DNA from: Pirellulales bacterium | GTDB taxonomy: Bacteria > Planctomycetota > Planctomycetia > Pirellulales > JAICIG01 | Assembly: GCA_025927475.1 (NCBI GenBank) | Contig: JAICLL010000002.1 | Location: forward strand, 80,534-144,533 | Length of the DNA stretch: 64,000 nt | Reading direction: 5' to 3' | Shown here: positions 54,029-62,353 of the stretch, in pieces | Layout of the letters: the number at the start of each line of letters is the position of its first letter | How positions within the stretch are numbered: position 1 is the stretch's first letter | Program-made: the position numbers and the translations under genes | The notes under the pieces: model-generated | What the model was told of the DNA's origin: nothing | What the model saw: only the letters and a program-made list of their open reading frames with translations | The model's database searches: none

Positions 54029-55393
54029 ATGAAGCCGACCGAGCCGCCGACCCTTCTTACAGCCGCCAACGAGCTACGCGCCGGACGCCTCACGCCGCTG
54101 GCGCTGGTCGAGCAATGCCTGGCGCAGATCGAACGCTTCGAGCCGCACATCAAGGCTTGGGTGCTGATCGACGAACGCACAGCGCGCCAGACGGCGCGGC
54201 AAATGGGCGACGAAATCGCCGCCGGGCAAAACCGCGGACCGCTGCACGGCATTCCGTTGGGTATCAAAGATATTGTCGATGTGGCGGGCTGGCCGACGCG
54301 CGCCGGTTCATCGCTGCGCAGCGACCTGCCGGCAGAGCGCGATGCCACCCTCGTCGCTCGGCTCCGTGCGGCGGGGGCAATCTTGTTGGGCAAGACCGTC
54401 ACCACCGAGTTCGCCAGTTTCGATCCACCGCCCACCCGCAATCCGTTTAACACCGAGCGCACTCCCGGCGGATCGAGCAGCGGTTCGGCCGCCGCCGTGG
54501 CCACCGGCATGTGCCTGGGCGCCGTCGGCTCGCAAACCGGCGGTTCGATCACTCGCCCGGCCAGTTACTGCGGCGTGGCCGGCTGCAAGCCGACGTATGG
54601 CCGCGTCAGCCTGTCGGGCATTGTGCCGCTCAGCTTTCATCTCGATCATCCCGGCCCCATCGCGCGAACGGTCGGCGATCTGGCGGCGATGCTCAGCGTC
54701 ATGGCGGGCTACGATGCCAACGATCCGATCTCCGTCGACCAGCCAAGCTGCGATTATTTGGCCGCCTGCGAGCAAGCCCCTGCGCCGCGCTTGGGATTGT
54801 TGGAAGAGTTCTTTTTATCCGGGGCGTCGGCAGAGGCGCGCGAAGCGACGTGCGCGGCGACCGACCGACTGCGGGACGCCGGCGCCACCGTGCGCACCGT
54901 GACGTTGCCGGCGAGTTTTGCCGACGTGATCGCGCAACACCGAACCATTATGGCGGTCGAAGCTGCCAGCGACCACCGCGACGTGTTCCGCCAGCACCGC
55001 GATCAATATGGTCCGAATATCGCCAGGCTGATCGAAGAGGGGCTGGCCGCCACGGCAATCGACTATGCACGGGCGCTCGCCCATCAAGCCCGCTTGCGGC
55101 GCGACATGCTGGCCTGCTTCGCGGAAATCGACGTGCTGGTGACGCCCGCCACGCCGGGCACCGCGCCGGGCGCCGAGACCACCGGCGATCCCAAGTTCAA
55201 CTCGCCCTGGAGCTACACCGGCTTTCCCACTGTGTCGTTTCCCTGTGCCGTCGCGCGCGACGGTTTGCCGTTGGCGTTGCAGCTTATCGGGCGGCCCTGG
55301 CAAGAGGCCAAGCTGCTGGCCGCAGCCGCCTGGTGCGAATCATATCTTCACGCGATCCGCAATGGGATGTTTGCCATTGGTGAAGTTGGATGA
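54029..55393 (+). CDS. Amidase (amidase signature family)
   Basis: A 454-residue hydrolase. The signature PGGSSSGSAAAVATGMCLGA and GSQTGGSITRPASYCGVAG give the Ser-Ser-Lys triad with Lys in PLGIKDIVDVAGW. The family includes GatA, fatty-acid and aryl amidases; RTPGGSSSG and the absence of gatB/gatC nearby argue for a general amidase rather than GatA. Downstream is a 30-bp perfect palindrome at 55437-55466. Confidence 0.9.
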   Translation: MKPTEPPTLLTAANELRAGRLTPLALVEQCLAQIERFEPHIKAWVLIDERTARQTARQMGDEIAAGQNRGPLHGIPLGIKDIVDVAGWPTRAGSSLRSDLPAERDATLVARLRAAGAILLGKTVTTEFASFDPPPTRNPFNTERTPGGSSSGSAAAVATGMCLGAVGSQTGGSITRPASYCGVAGCKPTYGRVSLSGIVPLSFHLDHPGPIARTVGDLAAMLSVMAGYDANDPISVDQPSCDYLAACEQAPAPRLGLLEEFFLSGASAEAREATCAATDRLRDAGATVRTVTLPASFADVIAQHRTIMAVEAASDHRDVFRQHRDQYGPNIARLIEEGLAATAIDYARALAHQARLRRDMLACFAEIDVLVTPATPGTAPGAETTGDPKFNSPWSYTGFPTVSFPCAVARDGLPLALQLIGRPWQEAKLLAAAAWCESYLHAIRNGMFAIGEVG

Positions 55394-55436
55394 TCAAAGC
55401 CGTCTCAAGCCCGCCCCGGCTTGGTCCCAGGTGGAA

Positions 55437-55466
55437 GGGTGATCGGCAGCGCGCTGCCGATCACCC
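55437..55466. terminator. Perfect 30-bp palindrome after the amidase gene
   Basis: GGGTGATCGGCAGCGCGCTG then CCGATCACCC is fully self-complementary. A hairpin of up to 13 base pairs with a small loop would form in RNA. No U-tract follows, so a terminator without tail or a protein-binding site are both possible. Confidence 0.45.
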
Positions 55467-55586
55467 CCCATCTGAGACTTCGTGGTCAGGCAGTCCGGCT
55501 GGGCTCAAGGCAACCCCAAACCCACTTTCAGGCAATGATTGAATCGTTGCAGGAGCGTCGGCGAAAGCCTCCCGAGCCCGGACGGT

Positions 55587-55608
55587 CGCATCAAAATTTG
55601 TTGATGCG
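55587..55608. promoter_or_regulatory. Inverted repeat upstream of the promoter, possible operator
   Basis: CGCATCAA (55587-55594) and TTGATGCG (55601-55608) are a perfect 8-bp inverted repeat separated by AATTTG. It ends five bases before the -35 hexamer, where a dimeric regulator could act. Confidence 0.4.
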
Positions 55609-55613
55609 AACTC

Positions 55614-55642
55614 TTGCAATCCACGAGCGTTGATGTGATAAT
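55614..55642 (+). promoter_or_regulatory. Sigma-70-type promoter for the DUF1549/DUF1553 gene
   Basis: TTGCAA at 55614-55619 and GATAAT at 55637-55642 with a 17-bp spacer, 58 bp before the start codon at 55701. Good match to consensus in both hexamers and spacing. Confidence 0.55.
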
Positions 55643-55700
55643 GCGGCCAAACATCCCGCCTCGGTTCCTTGCACCCCCACCACCCCCGGAAGGAGCCTCG

Positions 55701-58208
55701 ATGAACCGGCCCGCCCGTGATTTAGTACGTCTGAGCAGTTTTCTTACGGCAGCCCTGCTGTTTGCCCCCGCGCCGGCTTTGCAGGCCGCCAACCGCATTG
55801 AAGCGCCCGGCCTGGGAGACCCCGGCAGTCTCACCAGCATCTCGATCGAAACCGGTTTTGCCGCCGGTCAGCGGGCTACGCTGCGCGGCAGAGACTCGCA
55901 GCAGCAACTGCTGGTCACCGGGCACTATTCCACCGGGCAGGCGCGCGATCTCACCGGGCAGGTGAAATATGAAGCCGCCCCCGCCGGCATCGTGAACGTC
56001 GACTCCAGCGGTTTGGCGCTGCCGGTGTCCGACGGACAGACCACCGTCACCGCGATCACCGAGGGCGGTTTGCGGGCCACGGTCGAGTTGGCCGTCGAAC
56101 ATTATATTGACGACACGCCGGTCAATTTCCCCAACCAGGTGGTGCCCATCTTTACCAAGCTGGGCTGCAACGGCGGCGGCTGTCACGGCAAATCGAGCGG
56201 CCAGAACGGCTTTAAGCTGTCGCTGCTCGGCTTCGAGCCGACCGAAGACTACGAGCACCTGGTAAAAGAGGGACGCGGGCGGCGGCTGTTCCCTGCCGAT
56301 CCCGACCGCAGCCTGCTGCTGCTCAAGCCAATCAACGCGGCCCCGCACGGCGGCGGCCAGCGCATGGACCCCGGTTCGCACGAATACAAGCTCGTCCGCC
56401 GCTGGATCGAGCAGGGCATGCCCTATGGCAACGACAGCGACGCCAAAGTCGCTTCGATCGAAGTCGTGCCGCCGCAGCGAGCCATGCAACGCGCCGGCTC
56501 GCAGCAGATCGTCGTGCTGGCCCGCTACACTGACGGCAGCATCGAAGACGTGACCCGCGTGGCCACCTACGACTCGAACGACAGTGAGATGGCCGAATGC
56601 ACGCCCACCGGGTTGGTGCGCACCCGCGATTTGACCGGCGACGTGGCCATCATGGCGCGTTATCAAGGGCAGGTCGGCGTGTTCCGCGCCACGATTCCGT
56701 TGGGTATCGCGGTGAATGACCTTCCGCCCATTAAGAACTTCATCGACGAGCGGGTGTTTGCCAAGCTCAAGGCCCTGGGGGTGCCGCCTTCGGCGTTGTG
56801 CGACGACGCCACGTTGATCCGCCGCGTCACCATCGACCTGGCCGGAAGGCTGCCCACGCCCGAAGAGTCTCAGGCCTTTGTCACCGACACCGACGCGGCC
56901 AAGCGCGACAAGCTGATCGACCACTTGCTCGATAGCGCCGACTACGCCGACTATTTCGCCAACAAGTGGGGCTCGATTCTGCGGAACAAGCGGCGCACGC
57001 CGAACTATATGCGCGGCTCATACGCCTTCCACGGCTGGATTCGCGACAGCTTGTACGACAACAAGCCTTACGACCAGTTTGTCCGCGAGATTCTGGCGGC
57101 CAGTGGCGAGATCGGCGACAACCCGCCGGTCGTCTGGTATCGCGAGGTGAAAGAAGTCGATCAGCAGGTCGAAGACGCCGCCCAGCTTTTCCTGGGACTG
57201 CGCATTCAATGCGCCCGTTGCCATCACCATCCCTTTGAGAAATGGAGCCAGCGCGACTATTACGGGCTGGCGGCGTTTTTCTCGCAGGTCGGTCGCAAGC
57301 CCGGCTACGAGCCTGAAGAGCAACGCATCTACCACCGCCGCGGGCAGGCCGCCGCCACCAATCCCAAAACCGGCGAGCGCCTATCGCCCACGGGATTAGG
57401 CGCCGACCCATTAAAACTGGCGCCTGAACGCGACCCGCGGCAAGCCTTGGCCGACTGGCTCAGCGATCCGGCCAATCCCTATTTTGCGCGCTCGCTGGTC
57501 AATCGCTATTGGAAGCACTGCTTCAGCCGCGGCATTGTCGAGCCGGAAGACGATATGCGGGTGACCAACCCGGCGTCGAACCCCGAGTTGCTCGCCGCCC
57601 TGGCCGACCATTTCATCGCCAGCCGGTACGACCTGAAAGACCTGCTGCGGACGATCTGCCGGTCGAGCACGTATCAGTTCAGCGCCGAGCCGAACGCCTA
57701 CAACCTGAACGACAAGCAGAACTTTTCGCGGTACTATCCCAAACGGCTGACCGCCGAGGTGCTGCTCGACGCGATCGACTCGGTGACGGCCTCGAACACG
57801 TCGTTCAACGGTTTGCCGGTGGGCACGCGTGCCGTGCAGTTGCCCGACAACGGGGCTAACACCTATTTCCTCACCGTGTTTGGCCGTCCCGAAGGCTCCA
57901 GCGCCTGCGAGTGCGAGCGTTCGCAAGAGGCCAACCTGGCCCAGAGCCTGCACCTGTTGAACTCGGCCGAAGTTCAGACCAAACTGTCTAATGGCAGCGG
58001 TCGCGCGGCACAACTTGCCAAAGACGACAAGCGACCGCCTGAAGAGAAGGTCCGCTGGTTGTACCTGTCGGTCTTTTCGCGTCCGCCGGTGGCCGAAGAG
58101 ATGGCGGTCGCGGTGGCTCACCTGAACCGCATGGAAAACAAGCAGCAAGCCTTTGAAGACATCTTATGGGCGTTGATTAACACCAAGGAGTTTTTGTTCA
58201 ATCATTGA
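55701..58208 (+). CDS. DUF1549/DUF1553 protein with Ig-like and cytochrome-type domain
   Basis: An 835-residue exported planctomycete protein. Signal peptide about 1-30 (LSSFLTAALLFAPAPALQAA). An Ig-like (BIG2) segment is followed by a cytochrome-like region with CNGGGCHGKSSGQNGFKLSL (a CNGGGCH haem-type motif), a second Ig-like part, then the DUF1549 block (DERVFAKLKALGVPPSALCD, RVTIDLAGRLPTPEES) with CARCHHHPFEKWSQRDYYG and the DUF1553 block (NRYWKHCFSRGIVEPEDDMR). These genes are usually paired with a DUF1501 gene; the 18505 one is distant. The ATG at 55701 is preceded by GGAAGGAG at 5-6 bases. The PPC protein gene follows. Confidence 0.88.
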   Translation: MNRPARDLVRLSSFLTAALLFAPAPALQAANRIEAPGLGDPGSLTSISIETGFAAGQRATLRGRDSQQQLLVTGHYSTGQARDLTGQVKYEAAPAGIVNVDSSGLALPVSDGQTTVTAITEGGLRATVELAVEHYIDDTPVNFPNQVVPIFTKLGCNGGGCHGKSSGQNGFKLSLLGFEPTEDYEHLVKEGRGRRLFPADPDRSLLLLKPINAAPHGGGQRMDPGSHEYKLVRRWIEQGMPYGNDSDAKVASIEVVPPQRAMQRAGSQQIVVLARYTDGSIEDVTRVATYDSNDSEMAECTPTGLVRTRDLTGDVAIMARYQGQVGVFRATIPLGIAVNDLPPIKNFIDERVFAKLKALGVPPSALCDDATLIRRVTIDLAGRLPTPEESQAFVTDTDAAKRDKLIDHLLDSADYADYFANKWGSILRNKRRTPNYMRGSYAFHGWIRDSLYDNKPYDQFVREILAASGEIGDNPPVVWYREVKEVDQQVEDAAQLFLGLRIQCARCHHHPFEKWSQRDYYGLAAFFSQVGRKPGYEPEEQRIYHRRGQAAATNPKTGERLSPTGLGADPLKLAPERDPRQALADWLSDPANPYFARSLVNRYWKHCFSRGIVEPEDDMRVTNPASNPELLAALADHFIASRYDLKDLLRTICRSSTYQFSAEPNAYNLNDKQNFSRYYPKRLTAEVLLDAIDSVTASNTSFNGLPVGTRAVQLPDNGANTYFLTVFGRPEGSSACECERSQEANLAQSLHLLNSAEVQTKLSNGSGRAAQLAKDDKRPPEEKVRWLYLSVFSRPPVAEEMAVAVAHLNRMENKQQAFEDILWALINTKEFLFNH

Positions 58209-58294
58209 GAGAGGGGGCAGAAGCCGGAGGTCGGAGGCCAGGGGCGCGAGCAGGGGCCAGGGGTCGGAGGCCAGATGCCAGGGATCCACATACC

Positions 58295-58346
58295 AACCCG
58301 AAGCGTTAGCGAGGCACTGTGGTCGGCCTCGCTGACGCTTCGGGTT
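58295..58346. repeat. Family E palindrome
   Basis: 21-bp arms (58295-58315 and 58326-58346) around ACTGTGGTCG. Related copies at 46927 and, degenerate, at 20139 and about 53000. Confidence 0.85.
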
Positions 58347-58409
58347 CGTGTGAATGCGGCGAAGGCTTGTGACTTCCAACTTTAGCCCCGATCGCCCGCC
58401 GAACGTACC

Positions 58410-58470
58410 GTAGGATGGCCTTCCTAGGCCGTCCCGCTCGTCGCCGGACGGCCTAGGAAGGCCATCCTCC
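58410..58470. repeat. Family D palindrome
   Basis: 25-bp arms (58410-58434 and 58446-58470) with an 11-bp loop; a half copy at about 2314-2336. Each arm contains CCTAGG. Confidence 0.85.
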
Positions 58471-58514
58471 GACGTCCCGCCCGCAACCCACCTAAATCTC
58501 ACCGGGAGTTTCCC

Positions 58515-61500
58515 TTGCATCCTGCCTTGCGACTTCGATTGGCTATGTGCTGCGCGCTGATCTCTTCCCTGGCGTCTGGCCTGCGGCCTCTGGCCTCTCT
58601 GGCTAGCTTCCGGCCTCTGGCCTGTCTGGCTGCCCTTGGTATCGCGCTCGTTCCGCTCGCCGTTCAGGCCCAGCTACCCGCAACGCAGCTTATGGCCGTT
58701 TCGCCCAGCGGCGGACAGCAAGGCACGACGGTTGATCTGACGGTCAGCTCGGGCGCCGATCTGGAAGGCGTCAAGTCGCTGTACTTCTCGCATCCCGGCA
58801 TCACCGCCGCGCAGAAGATGGCTGCGCCGGCCCTGCCGGGGTTGTCGGCCACGCCGGTCGCCAATCAGTTCACCGTGACCATCGCCGCCGACGTGCCGGT
58901 GGGCGTTTACGACATTCGCGCGGTGGGCACCTTTGGCATCTCGAATCCGCGTTCGTTTGTTGTCGGCAATCAGCCGGAAGTGAAAGAGCAAAGCGGCAAC
59001 AACAGCCAGGAAAAAGCACAGGCGATCGAGTTGAACGCCGTGGTCAATGGCCAGTCGGAAGCGAAAAATTCCGATTGGTATAAGTTCACCGCCAAGGCCG
59101 GCCAGCGACTGGTGATCGATTGCTGGGCGCAGCGCATCGACTCGCGGATGGACGCCACGCTGGCCCTGTACAACGCCGTTGGCAAACAGCTTGCCCGCAG
59201 CCGCGACAGCAACCGCCACGACCCGCTGATCGATTTCTCGGCGCCGGCCGATGGCGACTATTTCTTGCAGGTGTACGACTTTGTCTATGCCGGCAGCTCG
59301 GAATACTTCTATCGCTTTGCGGTGAGCACGGCGCCGTATATCGATTACATCTTTCCGCCGGCCGGCCCATCGGGCGCGAAAGGCTCGTTCACGCTCTTTG
59401 GCCGCAACCTGCCGGGCGGCGCGCCCGCCGACGGGCAAACCGTCGACGGCCGACCGCTGGAAAAGTTGACGGTCGAAATCGACGTGCCCGCCGATCAGCC
59501 CGGCAAACAGCCCCCGCCGGTCACCTTGGCCGAGCCGGAAGAAGCCGAACTCGATGGCTTCGTGTATCGCCTCACCACGCCGCAGGGCGTGTCGAACGCC
59601 CGTCGCATTGGCTATGCCACCGCGCCGGTGGTCATCGAGCAAGAACCGAACGACGACCCGAGCAAGGCTAATGTGGTTGCTGTTCCGTGCGAATACATCG
59701 GCCGCTTTGGTCCCCACGGCGATCAAGACTGGCTGCAGTTCGAGGCCAAAGCAGGAGAGGTTTTTTGGATTGAAGTCTTTTCGCAGCGGCTGGGTTTGCC
59801 GACCGATCCCGCGGTGCTCGTGCAGCGGATCACCAAGAACGACAAGGGCGAAGAACAGGCGGCCGACATCACCGACTTGGACGACCGGCAGGCCGCGGCG
59901 GGCGGCTTGGCTTTCGACACCCGCACCGACGACGGGGCTTATCGCTTCGCGGCGCCGGCCGACGGCGTCTATCGGGCGCTGGTGCGCGACCTGAACTACG
60001 GCGCGCGGCCCGATCCGCGGCATGTCTATCGGCTGTCGATTCACCGCGAGCAGCCCGATTTCCGGTTGGCCGCGGTGCCCGTTTTTCCCTCGAACAACAA
60101 ACAAGTGGCCCAGCCCTGGAACCCGCTGCTGCGGCGTGGCGGCACCGAGCGGTTCGACGTGGTGGCTTTCCGCCGCGACGGGTTTGCCGGCGACATCGTC
60201 GTGACGGCCGAAGGGCTGCCCGCCGGCGTCACCTGCCCCGCTTCGGTCATCGGAGCCGGGCAGAACGGCACAACACTGGTGTTGACCGCCTCCGATCAGG
60301 CGGCCGATTGGGTGGGCAACATCGAGATCGTCGGACGTGCGAAGATCGGCGAAGCCGAGGTGGCGCGCAGCGCCCGGGCAGGCACCGTACTCTATGCCGC
60401 CCAGCAAAACCGCCCGGCCGACGCGCGGCTGGCGCGCGGGCTGGCTTTGGCCGTCACCGCCGCCGACACGGCGCCGTTCACCGTTGAACTGGGCGAAGGA
60501 AAAGCCTGGGAGATGTCTCGGGCAGGCAAATTGGAAATCCCTGTCAAACTTACGCGCCGCGGTCAGATCAAAGGCAATCTCACGCTCACCGCCCAGGGGC
60601 TGCCGCCCAACGTGCAACCGCAAAATCTGACGCTCGACGGCAACACCAACGAAGGCAAGTTCGCTTTGCAGCTCAACGCCAACGCACCGTTGGGCACGTT
60701 CGCGTTTTATTTGCAGACGCAGGGCAACGTCAGCTACCGCCGCGATCCGGCCAGCGCCGAAGCGGCGTCCAAAGCAAAGGCGGAAATCGAAAAACTGGCC
60801 GGCGAGTTGGCCGCCGCGTCGCAAGCCGCCGAGACGGCCAAACAAGCGGCACTGAAAGCGGCCACCGATGCCGACGCGGCGTTGAAGGCGGCCCAGGCGG
60901 CCAAGCAAGCCGCGGACACCGCTGCCAAGCAAGCCGCCGATGAAGCCAAGGCCGCCGCCGAAAAAGCCGCGGCAGCGGCGGCCGCCGCCCAGGCCGACGC
61001 CAACAACCAGGATTTGGCCGCCGCCAAGGCAGCGGCCGAAAAGGCAGCCGCCGACCTCGCGGCCAAAGCCAAAACCACCGCCGACGCTCAGGCCGCTGCC
61101 GCGAAAGCCGCCGCCGACGCCGAAGCGAAACTGAAAGCCGCCAACGAAGCCAAAGCCACCGCCGAGAAAGCCGCCGCCGAGGCCGCCGCCAAGGCCAAGA
61201 CCGCCGCCGACCTGAAAGCCGCCGCCGAGAAACGCGCCACCGACGCGACCAACGCGGCCAACCCCAAAGACGTGCAGCTCTTTTGGCCCTCGACCACCAC
61301 GACCATCAAAATCACTCCCGCGCCGATCACGATGACCGCCACGGCCCCGCCCGCCGCGCTCAAGCAGGGCGCTCAGGCAGAAGTGCCGGTCAAAATCACT
61401 CGCCTCTATGGCTATGCCGAGGCCGTGCAGCTTCAGGCCGCGGCGCCCAACGGCGTGCAGGGACTAACCATCGCGCCCGCCACCATCGCCGCCGGGCAAA

Positions 61501-61637
61501 ACGAAGCCAAGTTCGTGATTCAAGCCGCCGCCACCGCCACGCCCGGCAATCACACACTTACGGTGAAGGCAGTCGCTCCCTTCAACGGCCAGCAGCTTGC
61601 CATCGAGCAGCCGGTCAGCGTGGTGATTGAAAAGTAA
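58515..61637 (+). CDS. Exported PPC-domain protein with alanine-rich coiled coil
   Basis: A 1040-residue protein. TTG start with GGGAG upstream; a long signal region (ALGIALVPLAVQAQ before cleavage). After a beta-rich IPT-like segment (LMAVSPSGGQQGTTVDLTV), two pre-peptidase C-terminal (PPC) domains are seen (NSDWYKFTAKAGQRLVIDCW and DQDWLQFEAKAGEVFWIEVF). A third beta-rich part (LTRRGQIKGNLTLTAQGLPP) is interrupted at about residues 748-915 by a TolA-like (K/A)AA coiled coil (KAAADLAAKAKTTADAQAAA). It ends with another beta domain. This type usually accompanies DUF1549/DUF1553 genes, as here (306 bp apart). Binding to polysaccharide or matrix is a guess. Confidence 0.82.
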   Translation: MHPALRLRLAMCCALISSLASGLRPLASLASFRPLACLAALGIALVPLAVQAQLPATQLMAVSPSGGQQGTTVDLTVSSGADLEGVKSLYFSHPGITAAQKMAAPALPGLSATPVANQFTVTIAADVPVGVYDIRAVGTFGISNPRSFVVGNQPEVKEQSGNNSQEKAQAIELNAVVNGQSEAKNSDWYKFTAKAGQRLVIDCWAQRIDSRMDATLALYNAVGKQLARSRDSNRHDPLIDFSAPADGDYFLQVYDFVYAGSSEYFYRFAVSTAPYIDYIFPPAGPSGAKGSFTLFGRNLPGGAPADGQTVDGRPLEKLTVEIDVPADQPGKQPPPVTLAEPEEAELDGFVYRLTTPQGVSNARRIGYATAPVVIEQEPNDDPSKANVVAVPCEYIGRFGPHGDQDWLQFEAKAGEVFWIEVFSQRLGLPTDPAVLVQRITKNDKGEEQAADITDLDDRQAAAGGLAFDTRTDDGAYRFAAPADGVYRALVRDLNYGARPDPRHVYRLSIHREQPDFRLAAVPVFPSNNKQVAQPWNPLLRRGGTERFDVVAFRRDGFAGDIVVTAEGLPAGVTCPASVIGAGQNGTTLVLTASDQAADWVGNIEIVGRAKIGEAEVARSARAGTVLYAAQQNRPADARLARGLALAVTAADTAPFTVELGEGKAWEMSRAGKLEIPVKLTRRGQIKGNLTLTAQGLPPNVQPQNLTLDGNTNEGKFALQLNANAPLGTFAFYLQTQGNVSYRRDPASAEAASKAKAEIEKLAGELAAASQAAETAKQAALKAATDADAALKAAQAAKQAADTAAKQAADEAKAAAEKAAAAAAAAQADANNQDLAAAKAAAEKAAADLAAKAKTTADAQAAAAKAAADAEAKLKAANEAKATAEKAAAEAAAKAKTAADLKAAAEKRATDATNAANPKDVQLFWPSTTTTIKITPAPITMTATAPPAALKQGAQAEVPVKITRLYGYAEAVQLQAAAPNGVQGLTIAPATIAAGQNEAKFVIQAAATATPGNHTLTVKAVAPFNGQQLAIEQPVSVVIEK

Positions 61638-61732
61638 TGGCTCGATTGACCTGCTGCGGTTCTCTGCCGATACTTTGTGGTGGAGGATGGATGCGGTGAT
61701 GAAAACGTTCTCGGCCATCTTTGAGCATGGTG

Positions 61733-62059
61733 ATGGCGTTTCGAAGGTCAAAATCCGATAACAACCGCCGCTCGCAAAGCTGGTGCGTCTGGATCGATCA
61801 TCACCGCTCAGAGTTGGCCGCCATCGGACTTCCAGCCGAGGTGTATCTCGATGAGGCCCGTTGGCACGACTTCTTGGAAAACGGCCACTTGCACGGGCAC
61901 AAGTCGACTGGGTTTGGATTTGGGGATTTGTCGCCAGGACAAATTGGCGCCTTGCATCGCTTCTTGGTGCGGGAGTATGGAGCAAACGGAGCGGTGCCCC
62001 CCTTGCTGAGGTGGGCGCGGTACCGCGTCGAATCGCCGTTCGGGCACAAGAGGAACTGA
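61733..62059 (+). CDS. Small hypothetical protein
   Basis: A ~108-residue protein (WCVWIDHHRSELAAIGLPAE, VYLDEARWHDFLENGHLHGH). Even amino-acid composition and a compact domain of His- and Trp-rich sequence suggest it is real. I do not recognise a family. In-frame ATGs at 61727 and 61733 and a TTG at 61721 compete; none has a strong ribosome site. It is followed by the sulfatase gene after 294 bp. Confidence 0.6.
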   Translation: MAFRRSKSDNNRRSQSWCVWIDHHRSELAAIGLPAEVYLDEARWHDFLENGHLHGHKSTGFGFGDLSPGQIGALHRFLVREYGANGAVPPLLRWARYRVESPFGHKRN

Positions 62060-62353
62060 TGATGAGGCAAGCTGATGGCAACCTGGCGTCGGAAGGCGCT
62101 CGCACTGTTGCCCGATCTGCGTCGTGATTTACAGCGGCCAGGTTTTAGCGTCCGCAAGTTGCGGCTGTGCTGGCGCGAAGGGCGCACTCGGCGCGGCACC
62201 GCCCCTCGCGAAAGGGCTCGGAGTCCGCCCCCGATCGGTTTTGGCATTCGGCCGCTTGATGCGCGTGACGAGCCGACGGACAATGGCGGCGGCGAGGCCT
62301 TTGCCGCCTCGCGCATTGTCAGGAAAATCTATCGAATCCAGGGTTACGCCATC

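Larger units (their letters stand above)
58209..58514. other. Spacer with two perfect-type palindromes (families E and D)
   Basis: No coding sequence. Family E at 58295-58346 (AACCCGAAGCGTTAGCGAGG, loop, CCTCGCTGACGCTTCGGGTT). Family D at 58410-58470: left arm GTAGGATGGCCTTCCTAGGC then CGTCC, loop CGCTCGTCGCC, right arm GGACGGCCTAGGAAGGCCAT then CCTCC; 24 of 25 bases pair. 58220-58285 is a low-complexity GGAGGCCAGGGG-rich stretch. Confidence 0.8.

Noticed and set aside
58674..60932. 752-codon antisense frame in the PPC-protein gene
   Set aside because: Composition typical of an antisense shadow; the forward frame has PPC domains.
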